Assembly (NCBI GenBank): GCA_964496695.1
Contig: CAZCBE010000021.1
Coordinates: 1-64,000, forward strand
Direction: 5' to 3'
Origin: SXTU01 sp964496695
GTDB lineage: Bacteria > Verrucomicrobiota > Verrucomicrobiia > Limisphaerales > SXTU01
Length of the DNA stretch: 64,000 nucleotides
The notes under the pieces are model-generated. The model saw only the letters and a program-made list of their open reading frames with translations, made no database searches and was not told where the DNA came from. Below are positions 35,929-45,573 of the stretch, piece by piece. The position numbers were made by a program, and so were the translations under genes. Numbering within the stretch: position 1 is the first letter of the stretch; each line of letters starts with the position of its first letter.

Positions 35929-37365
35929 ATGCTGGAACGTTACGAGCACGACGGATTCTTTGACGAGATGGTGGACAAGTCCGGGGAAGCACACCCGCAC
36001 TACCGCAAGTTCCGCCAGCACTTCAATGCGCTGACCCCGCAGGAGTTTGACCTCAAGCGCCACTCGGTGGACATGGCGTTCCTCCGGCAGGGCATCACCT
36101 TCAACGTCTATGGCGACTCCGCCGGGACCGAGAAGATTTTCCCCTTCGACCTCCTGCCTCGAATCATCTCCGCCAAGGAGTGGGACCATCTGGAGCGCGG
36201 CCTGACCCAGCGCATCACCGCGCTGAACCTCTTCCTCCACGACATCTACCACGAGCAACGCATCCTCAAGGACGGGGTCATTCCGCCGCACTACGTCCTG
36301 TCGGGCAAACATTTCCGCCGCGAGTTCGCGGGCTTCAATGTCCCCAAAGACATCTACATCCACGTCTGCGGCACCGACCTGATCCGCGATGGCAAGGGCG
36401 AATGGATGGTGTTGGAGGACAACGGGCGTTGTCCGAGCGGCGTCAGCTACGTGCTGGAGAACCGCCGCGCGATGAAGCGTTCCTTCCCTGGGATGTTCGA
36501 GGACATCGGCGTGCGGCCGGTGGAGGACTACCCTCAGGAACTGCTGCGGATGCTCAATCACATCGCCCCCGCCGGCGTCGCGGACCCGACGGTCGTGTTG
36601 CTGACGCCCGGTGCTTACAACTCGGCTTACTTCGAGCACACCTACCTCGCCCGGCAGATGGGCATCGAAATCGTCGAGGGCCGCGACCTCGTCGTCCGGG
36701 ACGCGCGCGTCTTCATGCGCACGACCAAGGGCCTCCAGCCGGTCCACGTCATTTACCGCCGCATTGACGACGACTTCATTGACCCCACGGTCTTCCGTCG
36801 CGACTCCATGCTTGGGGTGCCCGGCCTGGTCCGCGCCTATCGCGCCGGCAATGTCTCCCTGGCCAACTCCATCGGCACCGGCATCGCGGACGACAAGGTG
36901 ATTTATTACTTCGTCCCGCGGATGATCAAATACTACCTCGATCAGGAACCGATCATCCCGAACGTCCCGACTTATCTCGCGAACGAGGAGGCGGACCGGA
37001 AATACATCCTGGAGAATCTCTCCCAGCTCGTCGTCAAAGCGGCGAACGAATCCGGCGGCTACGGCATGTTGATGGGCCCCAAGGCCACCAAGGAGGAAAT
37101 CGAAGCCTTCCGCCAGCAGGTCGTGGCTGACCCGCGCAACTACATCGCCCAGCCGATGATCTCGCTCTCGCGCCATCCGACCCATGTGGACGGCGCGTTT
37201 GAGGGCCGGCACATTGACCTCCGCCCGTTCATCCTCTACGGCGAGAAGATCGTGATCGTCCCCGGCGGCCTCACGCGCGTGGCGTTGCGGAAGGGTTCCC
37301 TCGTGGTGAACTCCTCCCAAGGCGGCGGCAGCAAGGACACCTGGGTGCTTTATGGAGATGAATGA
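35929..37365 (+). CDS. Circularly permuted ATP-grasp protein (DUF404/DUF407)
   Basis: 478 residues. Member of the circularly permuted ATP-grasp family proposed to make peptide or amide bonds. Recognisable blocks: RQGITFNVYGDSAGTEKIFPFDLLPRII, DIYIHVCGTDLIRDGKGEWMVLEDNGRCPSGVSYVLENR, the metal-site-like DDDFIDP, LVVKAANESGGYGMLMGP with the ATP-contacting lysine, and PGGLTRVALRKGSLVVNSSQGGGSKDTWVL. First gene of a six-gene unit with alpha-E, transglutaminase and amidoligase genes. A palindromic element separates it from the alpha-E gene. Confidence 0.92.
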   Translation: MLERYEHDGFFDEMVDKSGEAHPHYRKFRQHFNALTPQEFDLKRHSVDMAFLRQGITFNVYGDSAGTEKIFPFDLLPRIISAKEWDHLERGLTQRITALNLFLHDIYHEQRILKDGVIPPHYVLSGKHFRREFAGFNVPKDIYIHVCGTDLIRDGKGEWMVLEDNGRCPSGVSYVLENRRAMKRSFPGMFEDIGVRPVEDYPQELLRMLNHIAPAGVADPTVVLLTPGAYNSAYFEHTYLARQMGIEIVEGRDLVVRDARVFMRTTKGLQPVHVIYRRIDDDFIDPTVFRRDSMLGVPGLVRAYRAGNVSLANSIGTGIADDKVIYYFVPRMIKYYLDQEPIIPNVPTYLANEEADRKYILENLSQLVVKAANESGGYGMLMGPKATKEEIEAFRQQVVADPRNYIAQPMISLSRHPTHVDGAFEGRHIDLRPFILYGEKIVIVPGGLTRVALRKGSLVVNSSQGGGSKDTWVLYGDE

Positions 37366-37372
37366 AATGAAA

Positions 37373-37470
37373 GTTGAAGGGTTAAAAAGTTTAAGGGTTG
37401 AAGCGTTCTCCGAGCGCGGCTCCCTGTCGCATCCCCACCCTTCAACTCTTCCACCTTTCAACCCTTCAAC
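37373..37470. repeat. Palindromic element between the ATP-grasp and alpha-E genes
   Basis: 31-bp arms at 37373-37403 (gttgaagggttaaaaagttt…) and 37440-37470, imperfect inverted copies of the same gttgaaggg word family as the first ispG insert. It ends six bases before the alpha-E start, so it probably affects that gene's translation signal. Confidence 0.8.
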
Positions 37471-37476
37471 CCCTTC

Positions 37477-38502
37477 ATGCTAAGCCGCGTCGCCAACTGC
37501 CTCTACTGGATGGCCCGCTCCATCGAGCGTGCCGAGAACATCGCGCGCATCGTGGATGTGAACCTCCACCTCCTGCTGGACCTGCGCAATCTCAACGACC
37601 AGCGCCTCGCCGACCACTGGATGCCCATCGTCCAGAGCACCGGCGACGAAGAGGCTTTCCTCAAGCTCTACAAAAAGGCCAACGGCAAGAACGTCACCGA
37701 GTTCCTTGTGTTCTCACTGGAGAACCCCAACTCCATCATCTCCTCCATCTGCCAGGGCCGCGAGAATGCCCGCATGGTGCGCGATCAGATCACGAGCGAG
37801 CTGTGGGAGGAACTGAACCGCCTCTATCTCTTCGTTCGTTCCGCCGAAGCGCGGAAGGTCTGGAAGGAAAGCCCCAGCGAATTCTTCCAGCAGGTCAAGG
37901 CGTCCTCCCTCGTCCTCATCGGCCTGACCCGCGCCACTTCCATCCGCAATGAGGGCTGGAACTTCAGCGAGGCGGGCAAGTTCCTTGAGCGCGCAGACAA
38001 AACTTCCCGCATCCTCGACCTCCGCTATCAGGCTCTCCCCGCGAAGGGCGCGCCCGAGACAGTGAGCCAGACCGAGGCGCTGGAGTGGTCCGCCATCCTG
38101 CGCTCCTGCAGCAGTTGGGACGCTTACAAGTCCATCCACAGCGCCGAGGTGCATCCCAAGCTCGTGGCCGAGTTTCTGTTGCTGCGCGAAGACTTCCCGC
38201 GCTCGGCCCGCTTCTGCATCGCGGAGTTGAACCGCGCCCTCCGCCGCATTTCCGGCGTGCGCGAAGGCCGCTTCTCCAACGATGCCGAGCGGCTCGCGGG
38301 CCGGCTCGAAGCCGAGCTGCAGTTCAGCACCGTGGACGAGATCTTCGCCGACGGACTGCACCAGTATCTCGACCAGTTCCAGCTCAAGCTCAACGCCATC
38401 GGCGACGCCGTGTTCAACGCCTATTTCTTCCAGTCCATCGCCAGCATGGACGAGCAGATGCTCGTGCAGCAGGAAGAGCAGCAGCAGCAAAGCAGTAATT
38501 AG
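37477..38502 (+). CDS. Alpha-E domain protein (DUF403)
   Basis: 341-residue all-helical alpha-E protein, recognisable from the start MLSRVANCLYWMARSIERAENIARIVDVNLHLLLDLRN and TRATSIRNEGWNFSEAGKFLERADKTSRILDLRYQAL. The family always occurs beside circularly permuted ATP-grasp proteins and is thought to act with them, perhaps as a substrate-holding or regulatory partner. The C-terminus is a Gln-rich tail, and the stop codon TAG lies within the following repeat arm. Standalone here, whereas an additional copy is fused to the ATP-grasp protein at 42133-44685. Confidence 0.92.
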   Translation: MLSRVANCLYWMARSIERAENIARIVDVNLHLLLDLRNLNDQRLADHWMPIVQSTGDEEAFLKLYKKANGKNVTEFLVFSLENPNSIISSICQGRENARMVRDQITSELWEELNRLYLFVRSAEARKVWKESPSEFFQQVKASSLVLIGLTRATSIRNEGWNFSEAGKFLERADKTSRILDLRYQALPAKGAPETVSQTEALEWSAILRSCSSWDAYKSIHSAEVHPKLVAEFLLLREDFPRSARFCIAELNRALRRISGVREGRFSNDAERLAGRLEAELQFSTVDEIFADGLHQYLDQFQLKLNAIGDAVFNAYFFQSIASMDEQMLVQQEEQQQQSSN

Positions 38503-38569
38503 TAATTAGTAATTCGTGCTCAGTCGGACAGCACCTGCGCGCAACGACTAATCACTAAGCACTAAACAC
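38496..38569. repeat. Palindromic element spanning the alpha-E stop codon
   Basis: taattagtaattagtaattc (from 38496) pairs imperfectly with cgactaatcactaagcacta (38545 on). It occupies the gap to the next gene and provides the TAG stop codon of the alpha-E gene at 38500-38502. Confidence 0.6.
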
Positions 38570-38577
38570 TTTTCCCA

Positions 38578-41500
38578 ATGTCCATCCACGTCGCCCTCCA
38601 TCACCGGACTCACTACGCCTACGACCGGCTCGTCGGCCTCGGCCCGCAGATCGTCCGGTTGCGGCCCGCGCCGCATTGCCGCACGCGCATCCTGAGCTAT
38701 TCGCTGCGCATCCTGCCGGAGCCGCATTTCATCAACTGGCAGCAGGACCCGCAGGCCAATTATCTCGCCCGCCTTGTGTTCCCGGAGAAGACCCGGGAGT
38801 TCTGCATCGAGGTGGACCTCGTGGCGGAAATGTCCGTCCTCAACCCGTTCGACTTCTTCCTCGAACCGCAGGCGGAACAGTTTCCGTTCAAATACGATCC
38901 CGCGCTCGACCATGAGTTGGAGCCGTTCCGGCTGAAGTGCCCGCTCTCGCCGAAGTTCCAGGCCTGCCTCGACGCGGTGAAGCGCGACATCATCGGCCAC
39001 CCCCACGCCGCGCTCATTGATGGCCATCCGCTGCCGGTCACGCATTCGGAATCCGCTGCTGACCCTCAACACGGTGGCGGCGTCTTGCCCGCCAGCGGCA
39101 AGCCCGTTGCTCCGCCTGCGGAAGACAAACGCCCGCGCACCATTGATTTCCTTGTCGGCATCAACCAGAAGCTCTGGCACGACATCAAATACACCATCCG
39201 CCTCGAACCCGGTGTCCAGGCGCCCGAGGAGACGCTCAAGCTCGGAAGCGGTTCGTGCCGTGATTCGTCGTGGCTGCTCGTGCAGTTGTTCCGACACCTC
39301 GGCCTCGCCGCTCGTTTTGTCAGCGGCTATCTGATTCAGCTCAAGCCCGACCTCAAGTCCCTCGATGGTCCCAGCGGTGCGGAGCAGGACTTCACCGATC
39401 TGCATGCCTGGTGCGAAGTCTATCTGCCCGGTGCGGGCTGGATCGGCCTTGATCCCACCAGCGGCCTGCTCGCGGGCGAGGGCCACATCCCGCTCGCCGC
39501 CACGCCTGACCCGTCCAGTGCCGCGCCCATCTCTGGGGTCGTGGATGACAACGAGTGCAAGTTCGACGTCGTAATGAAGGTCACGCGCATCCACGAGTCG
39601 CCGCGCGTCACCAAGCCCTACACGGACGAACAATGGAAAGAGATCGAAGCCCTCGGCAAGGCCGTGGACGCCGATCTCGTGAAGAACGACGTGCGCCTCA
39701 CGATGGGCGGCGAGCCGACCTTTGTCTCGATTGATGATCCCGACGGTGCCGAGTGGAACACGTCGGCGGTCGGGCCGAAGAAGCGCCTGCTCGCGGACGA
39801 TTTGATGAAGCGGCTCAAGGGGATCTACGCCCCCGGCGGCTTTCTGCACTACGGCACCGGCAAATGGTATCCCGGCGAATCCCTGCCGCGCTGGTCCTTC
39901 GCTTGCTACTGGCGCAAGGACGGCAAGCCCACCTGGCTGAACCCCGAGCTGCTCGCCAGCGAGCGCAAGGACTACGGCGTCACCGATGAGCACGCCCAGC
40001 AGTTCGCGCTTACACTGGCCAAGCGGCTCAACGTGGATGCGCGCTGGATTCAGCCCGGCTACGAGGACACCTGGTATCACCTCTGGAAGGAACGCCGCCT
40101 GCCCACCAACGTGGACCCGCTCAAGTCCAACCTGAAGGACGAGGAGGAGCGGGCGCGCCTAGCCAAGCTCTTCGAGACCGGGCTGGGCAAGGTCGTCGGC
40201 TACGCCATGCCGTTGCAACGCGCGTGGGGTGGAGGCGGCTGGTTCTGGAACTCCGGTCCATGGTTCCTCCGCTCCGAGCGGATGTATCTGCTGCCCGGTG
40301 ACTCGCCGATGGGCCTGCGCCTGCCGCTCGATTCGCTGCCATGGGTGAAGGCCTCCGATTACCCGTATGTGAACGAACAGGACCCGACCGAGCCACGCGG
40401 CCCGCTGCCCCTGCGGCCGTTGAAGGATCGCCAGCCGTATGTGGCCGCCGCACCCGGCCAGGCCCTGCATGGTCCCGGCCGGTTCGGTCCGCGTGGCCAG
40501 CGGATGGAAATGCCTCCCCCGCAAGATCGCCCGGAGTTCCGCGCGCCTTCGCGTGGCGAGTCCGCTTCCTGGCTCGTGCGCACCGCCATGTGCATCCAGC
40601 CTCGCGACGGCAGGCTGAACATCTTCATGCCGCCCGTGCGGACGCTCGATGACTATCTCGACCTCGTGGCCGCCATCGAAGACACGGCGGAGCATCTTGA
40701 ACAGCCGGTGGTCATCGAAGGCTACACGCCCCCCTCGGACCCGCGCCTGAACGTCATCAAGGTCACGCCCGATCCGGGCGTCATCGAGGTCAACACGCAC
40801 CCGGTCAAGAGCTGGGACGAAATGGTCCAGCAGACCAAGACGCTCTACGAGGAAGCCCGCCAGTCGCGGCTGGGCACCGAGAAGTTCATGATTGATGGCC
40901 GCCACACCGGCACCGGCGGCGGCAACCACATCGTCATCGGCGGCGAAACCCCGGCCGATTCACCGCTGCTGCGCCGGCCCGATCTGCTCAAGAGCCTCGT
41001 AAGCTACTGGCAGAATCACCCGTCGCTCTCGTTCCTGTTCAGCGGCCTTTTCCTCGGCCCAACCAGCCAGAGCCCCCGCATTGACGAGGCGCGCAACGAC
41101 TCGATTTACGAGTTGGAAGTCGCCTTCAAGCAGATCAAGGACTTCGAGCCGGTGCCCTCGTGGCAGACCGACCGGCTCTTCCGCAACCTGCTCATTGACG
41201 CGACCGGCAACACGCACCGCGCCGAGTTCTGCATCGACAAGATGTATTCGCCCGACAGCAGCACCGGCCGGCTCGGCCTGCTGGAGATGCGCGCCTTCGA
41301 GATGCCGCCGCACGCCGAGATGAGCCTCGCACAGCAGCTCCTGCTTCGCACCCTGGTCGCGAAGTTCTGGGAGCAGCCCTATTCGGCCAAGCTGGTGCGC
41401 TGGGGCACGCAGATTCACGACCGCTGGATGCTCCCGCACTTCGTGTGGGAGGACTTGAAGGATGTCGTGGCCGACCTCAAGGAGTCCGGTTATCCGATGA

Positions 41501-42075
41501 AGCCCGAGTGGTTCGCGCCGCACTTCGAGTTCCGCTTCCCGCAATACGGGGATGTCGAGCTGCGCAACACTGCCATGGAACTGCGCCAGGCCCTGGAGCC
41601 GTGGCACGTCCTTGGCGAGGAGCCGAGCGGCGGCGGTGCCGTGCGCTACGTGGATTCGTCGGTCGAGCGCGTGCAGGTCAAGGCCTCGGGTCTCACCGAC
41701 ACGCGCCACGTCATCACCTGCAACGGCCACTCCATACCGCTGCATCCAACCGGCACACATGGCGAATACGTGGCCGGCGTCCGCTACCGCGCGTGGCAGC
41801 CAGCCTCCTGCCTGCAGCCGACCATTGGCGTTCATTCACCGCTGCGGTTTGACGTGGTGGACACCTGGAATGGCCGGAGCATCGGCGGATGCACCTACCA
41901 CGTCACGCATCCCGGCGGCCGCAATTACGCGACCTTCCCGGTGAACGCCTACGAGGCCGAGAGCCGCCGCCTCGCACGCTTCTTCCGCCTGGGCCATACG
42001 CCCGGCCCGATGAAGGTCACCGCGCCGCAGGTGAACCCCGAGTTTCCCTTCACGCTGGACTTGCGGAATGCGTGA
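38578..42075 (+). CDS. Transglutaminase fused to DUF2126 amidoligase
   Basis: 1165 residues. N-terminal beta domain (MSIHVALHHRTHYAYDRLVG…), then a papain-like transglutaminase core with Cys227 (GSGSCRDSSW), His276 (DLHAWCEVYLPGAGW) and Asp292 (GLDPTSG), so the triad is complete. From about residue 370 to the end lies DUF2126, annotated as a putative amidoligase: RLTMGGEPTFVSIDDPDG, WSFACYWRKDGKPTW, GGGGWFWNSGPWFLRSERMYLL, GTGGGNHIVIGGETPADSPLLRRPDLL and SYWQNHPSLSFLFSGLFLGPTSQSPR. Such a fusion joins a cysteine peptidase or transferase to a ligase. Main catalytic protein of the operon; substrate unknown. Confidence 0.93.
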   Translation: MSIHVALHHRTHYAYDRLVGLGPQIVRLRPAPHCRTRILSYSLRILPEPHFINWQQDPQANYLARLVFPEKTREFCIEVDLVAEMSVLNPFDFFLEPQAEQFPFKYDPALDHELEPFRLKCPLSPKFQACLDAVKRDIIGHPHAALIDGHPLPVTHSESAADPQHGGGVLPASGKPVAPPAEDKRPRTIDFLVGINQKLWHDIKYTIRLEPGVQAPEETLKLGSGSCRDSSWLLVQLFRHLGLAARFVSGYLIQLKPDLKSLDGPSGAEQDFTDLHAWCEVYLPGAGWIGLDPTSGLLAGEGHIPLAATPDPSSAAPISGVVDDNECKFDVVMKVTRIHESPRVTKPYTDEQWKEIEALGKAVDADLVKNDVRLTMGGEPTFVSIDDPDGAEWNTSAVGPKKRLLADDLMKRLKGIYAPGGFLHYGTGKWYPGESLPRWSFACYWRKDGKPTWLNPELLASERKDYGVTDEHAQQFALTLAKRLNVDARWIQPGYEDTWYHLWKERRLPTNVDPLKSNLKDEEERARLAKLFETGLGKVVGYAMPLQRAWGGGGWFWNSGPWFLRSERMYLLPGDSPMGLRLPLDSLPWVKASDYPYVNEQDPTEPRGPLPLRPLKDRQPYVAAAPGQALHGPGRFGPRGQRMEMPPPQDRPEFRAPSRGESASWLVRTAMCIQPRDGRLNIFMPPVRTLDDYLDLVAAIEDTAEHLEQPVVIEGYTPPSDPRLNVIKVTPDPGVIEVNTHPVKSWDEMVQQTKTLYEEARQSRLGTEKFMIDGRHTGTGGGNHIVIGGETPADSPLLRRPDLLKSLVSYWQNHPSLSFLFSGLFLGPTSQSPRIDEARNDSIYELEVAFKQIKDFEPVPSWQTDRLFRNLLIDATGNTHRAEFCIDKMYSPDSSTGRLGLLEMRAFEMPPHAEMSLAQQLLLRTLVAKFWEQPYSAKLVRWGTQIHDRWMLPHFVWEDLKDVVADLKESGYPMKPEWFAPHFEFRFPQYGDVELRNTAMELRQALEPWHVLGEEPSGGGAVRYVDSSVERVQVKASGLTDTRHVITCNGHSIPLHPTGTHGEYVAGVRYRAWQPASCLQPTIGVHSPLRFDVVDTWNGRSIGGCTYHVTHPGGRNYATFPVNAYEAESRRLARFFRLGHTPGPMKVTAPQVNPEFPFTLDLRNA

Positions 42076-42132
42076 CTTTTTTCGGACATCCGCACTCGCC
42101 GCGACATCACGATTGGGTTACAACTAGACCAC

Positions 42133-44685
42133 GTGATGAGCGAAGCCCATGCGCATTCAGCCGAGCGCCACTTCGACCTGCTGGCGAACTACGTGTCGCC
42201 CGAGGGCGCTTACGATGAATTGCTGACCGAAGACGGCGAGCCACGCGAGCACTACCTGCCGCTGCTCAGCCACTTGGATTCGCTCGGCCAGGACGAACTG
42301 AAGCGCCGCGCCGAGACCTGCCGCCGCCTCCTGCACGAGGGCGGCATCACCTACAACGTCTATGGCGATCCGCGCGGCATGGAACGCCCGTGGCAGCTCG
42401 ACCCGGTGCCCTTTGTCCTGGCCGCCGACGAATGGCGTTCACTGGAAACCGCGCTCGTCCAGCGGGCGACGCTGCTCAACCAGGTGCTCGCCGACTGCTA
42501 CGGCCCGCAGAACCTCATCCGCTCCGGCCACCTCCCGCCCGCGCTGGTCTTTGCGCAGCCTGACTTTCTGCGTCCCTGCCACGGACTTAAACAGCCGGGC
42601 GGCGCTTACCTCCACTTTTACGCCGCTGATCTCACGCGTTCGCCTGACGGGCAGTGGTGGGTCGTCTCTGATCGCACGGCCATTCCGACCGGGGCCGGCT
42701 ACGCGCTGGCCAACCGCCTCATCACCTCGCGGCTGCTGCCCGACCCGTTCCGCGATGGTCGGGTGCAGCGGCTGGCCGGGTTCTTCCGCGAAGTGCGGAA
42801 CTCGCTCGCGCAGCTCGCGCCCCGGCACACCGACAACCCACGCGTGGTGCTGCTGACCCCCGGACCTTACAACGAAACCTACTTCGAGCAGGCCTACCTC
42901 GCGCGCTATCTCGGCTACATGCTCGTGGAAGGCCAGGACCTCACCGTCCGCGATGAGCGCGTCTATCTCAAGACGCTCTCGGGTCTGGAACCGGTGGACG
43001 TGGTCCTGCGGCGCGTGGATGACGATTTCTGTGACCCGCTCGAACTGCGCAACGAGTCCATGCTCGGGGTGCCCGGCCTGCTCGAGGCGCTCCGGGCCGG
43101 CAATGTCGCGGTGGCCAACACGCTGGGCAGCGGCCTGCTGCAACGCCCGGCCTTCCTCGGCTTCCTGCCGGGCCTGTGCCAGCACCTGCTTGGCGAGAAG
43201 CTCAAGCTACCTTCGGTCGCGACGTGGTGGTGCGGTCAGCAGTCGGCCCGCAAATACGTGCTCGAGCATCTCGACGAGCTGTTCATCAAGCCGGCCTTCC
43301 GCAGCCGCGTGAAGGGCTCCCACCCGGAGCGTGACTTGACCAAGGCCGAGCGCGAGGCGCTGGCCGCCGGCATTCGCTTTCAGCCGCACCAGTATGTGGC
43401 GCAGGAGCGCTCGCTGCTGTCCGTCGCGCCCGCGTGGGGTGAGCATGGGCTGACGGCGCGCTCCGTCGCCTTGCGCGTGTATCTGGTCGCCACCGAGAAG
43501 GGCTACCAGCTCATGCCCGGCGGCCTCACGCGCGTGGCGAAGGAGACCAGCGGACGTTTCGTCTCGATGCAGCGCGGCGGCGCGAGCATGGACACCTGGG
43601 TGCTCAGCGATGAACCGGTGGAACCGATGTCGCTCCTCAGCACGCGGGGCCAGCCCATCGAGCTGCGGCGCGTGGGCAACAACCTGCCCAGCCGCATGGC
43701 GGACAATTTCTACTGGCTTGGCCGCTATGCCGAGCGGGCGGACTTCACCACCCGCATGTTGCGCGCGGCCTTGCTGCGCTTCGGCCCCGAGGCGACCGGC
43801 GGCGCGCTGCCGTTCCTGGAGCCACTGCTCCAAACCTTGGAGACGCAAGGCCAGCTCACGCCCGGCAAGGAAGGCCGCGAAATCCGCGCCAACCACGAGG
43901 CGCTCGAAGCCGACCTGCTCGCCGCGATCTTCGACCCCCAGCGGCCCGGCAGCCTCCGCCGCATCGCCGAGAATCTTCAGCGTCTGGCCATGCTCGCGCG
44001 TGACCGCACCTCCAACGAGGTCTGGCGCGTCCTGAGTTCGCTCGATGACACGCTGGCCCGGCCGGCCACGAGCCTGATGCTCACCGGCGACGCCGTGGGC
44101 ATCCTGCACCAGGCGATGCTATCGCTCGCCGCCTTCAGCGGTCTGGCCCGCGAGAACATGACCCGCGCGCACGGCTGGCGTTTCCTCGACATGGGCCGCC
44201 GCATCGAACGCGGCGTCTATCTCTGCGCGCTGCTGGAAAATGCGTTGCGCTCGCCCGAAGCGAACAACCCCAGCGTGCTGGAAACCGTGCTCGACGTGTG
44301 TGACTGCGCCATCACCTATCGCGCGCGCTACAATCTGCTCCCAAACATCGCTGCGGTGTATGACCTGGTGCTGCTCGACGACACGAACCCGCGTTCGCTG
44401 CTCTTCCAGTTCAACCAGCTCGTGAAGCACTTCGACCGGCTGCCGCAGGAGCACGAGAGCGCGCTGCTCACTCCCGGTCAGCGCGTGCTGCTCGAAAGCA
44501 TCACCCGCCTGCGCCTCCTCGACCCGCGCGAGCTGAACACCCTCGACGGCGGCTGGCACGACTCGGAAACCGGGAGCGTCATCAGCGCCACGCTGCGCGA
44601 TCTGCCCCGCCTGAGTGATGCGATCGCCGTGAGTTACTTCGCTCATTCTGCGATCAGCCGGGCAGAGCAGGGAGGGTCGCCGTGA
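42133..44685 (+). CDS. Circularly permuted ATP-grasp fused to alpha-E domain
   Basis: 850 residues. Residues about 1-500 repeat the ATP-grasp architecture of the first gene (GGITYNVYGDPRGMERPWQLDPVPFVL, then DLTRSPDGQWWVVSDRTAIPTGAGYALANR); residues about 520-840 repeat the alpha-E domain (NNLPSRMADNFYWLGRYAERADFTTRMLRAALL). The ATP-grasp core differs: VLEDNGRCPSG of the first protein is VVSDRTAIPTG here, and the KAANESGGYG loop is KPAFRSRVKGSH. The two ATP-grasp proteins therefore probably have distinct roles. It overlaps the next gene by 4 bp. Confidence 0.94.
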   Translation: MMSEAHAHSAERHFDLLANYVSPEGAYDELLTEDGEPREHYLPLLSHLDSLGQDELKRRAETCRRLLHEGGITYNVYGDPRGMERPWQLDPVPFVLAADEWRSLETALVQRATLLNQVLADCYGPQNLIRSGHLPPALVFAQPDFLRPCHGLKQPGGAYLHFYAADLTRSPDGQWWVVSDRTAIPTGAGYALANRLITSRLLPDPFRDGRVQRLAGFFREVRNSLAQLAPRHTDNPRVVLLTPGPYNETYFEQAYLARYLGYMLVEGQDLTVRDERVYLKTLSGLEPVDVVLRRVDDDFCDPLELRNESMLGVPGLLEALRAGNVAVANTLGSGLLQRPAFLGFLPGLCQHLLGEKLKLPSVATWWCGQQSARKYVLEHLDELFIKPAFRSRVKGSHPERDLTKAEREALAAGIRFQPHQYVAQERSLLSVAPAWGEHGLTARSVALRVYLVATEKGYQLMPGGLTRVAKETSGRFVSMQRGGASMDTWVLSDEPVEPMSLLSTRGQPIELRRVGNNLPSRMADNFYWLGRYAERADFTTRMLRAALLRFGPEATGGALPFLEPLLQTLETQGQLTPGKEGREIRANHEALEADLLAAIFDPQRPGSLRRIAENLQRLAMLARDRTSNEVWRVLSSLDDTLARPATSLMLTGDAVGILHQAMLSLAAFSGLARENMTRAHGWRFLDMGRRIERGVYLCALLENALRSPEANNPSVLETVLDVCDCAITYRARYNLLPNIAAVYDLVLLDDTNPRSLLFQFNQLVKHFDRLPQEHESALLTPGQRVLLESITRLRLLDPRELNTLDGGWHDSETGSVISATLRDLPRLSDAIAVSYFAHSAISRAEQGGSP

Positions 44686-45554
44686 ACTACCGCATCGTTC
44701 ATCGCACGGTTTACAACTACACCGCGCCGGTCACGGTCTCGCACCACGCCGCCCGCGTGAAGCCGCGCACGCTGGCCCATCAGGAGCGACGGGACTTCAA
44801 GTTGCGCATCTTGCCGGAGCCGCAGGTGCAAAAAGTGCGGACGGATTATTTCGGCAACCGGGTCTGCTTCTTCAGCATCCAGGAACTGCACAAGCGGCTC
44901 GAGATCACCGCCGAGAGCCTCGTCAGCGTCACCGAGACCACGCCCCCCGCCGCCTCGCTCTCGCCGCCGTGGGAGCAGGTGGTGACGCTGTTCTCCGACC
45001 CGGTCATGCCGGCGGTCGTGGACCCCTATCAATTTGTCTTCGACTCGCCCTGTGCGCAGGCGATGCGCGAACTGGCGGACTACGCCCAGGAAAGCTTCCC
45101 GCCCGGCATCCCCCTGCTGCTCGGCGTCGCCGACCTGAACCGCCGCATCCACGCCGACTTCATCTACGATCCCGTCGCCACGACGATCGCCACGCCGCTG
45201 GAGGAGGTCATGACGCATCGGCGGGGGGTTTGTCAGGACTTCGCCCATCTGGCCATCGCCTCGCTGCGGTCCCTCGGCCTGCCCGCCCGCTACGTGAGCG
45301 GCTACCTGCGCACGCGCCCGCCCGCAGGCAAACCCCGGCTGGTCGGGGCGGACGCCTCCCACGCGTGGTTCTCGGCTTTCTGCCCGGACCTTGGCTGGGT
45401 GGACTTCGACCCGACCAACAATGTCCTGCCGGCGTCCGAGCACATCACCGTTGCCTATGGCCGTGATTTCGATGACGTCAGCCCCATCAGCGGCATCATT
45501 ACCGGGGGCGGCAAGCACCTCGTAAAAGTTTCCGTGGACGTGGCCCCGGCGTGA
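44682..45554 (+). CDS. Transglutaminase-like cysteine peptidase family protein (first)
   Basis: 290 residues. N-terminal beta domain YRIVHRTVYNYTAPVTVSHHAARVKPRTL, then a transglutaminase core with GVCQDFAHLAIASLRSLGLPARYVSGYLRT (Cys), ASHAWFSAFCPDLGWVDFDPTNN (His and Asp) and the family tail ITVAYGRDFDDVSPISGII. All three catalytic residues are present and there is no signal peptide, so it acts in the cytosol. The GTG start overlaps the previous stop (GTGA), which fixes the start and indicates coupling. Confidence 0.93.
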   Translation: MNYRIVHRTVYNYTAPVTVSHHAARVKPRTLAHQERRDFKLRILPEPQVQKVRTDYFGNRVCFFSIQELHKRLEITAESLVSVTETTPPAASLSPPWEQVVTLFSDPVMPAVVDPYQFVFDSPCAQAMRELADYAQESFPPGIPLLLGVADLNRRIHADFIYDPVATTIATPLEEVMTHRRGVCQDFAHLAIASLRSLGLPARYVSGYLRTRPPAGKPRLVGADASHAWFSAFCPDLGWVDFDPTNNVLPASEHITVAYGRDFDDVSPISGIITGGGKHLVKVSVDVAPA

Positions 45555-45573
45555 ACCCACGCCTGTTTATCTC

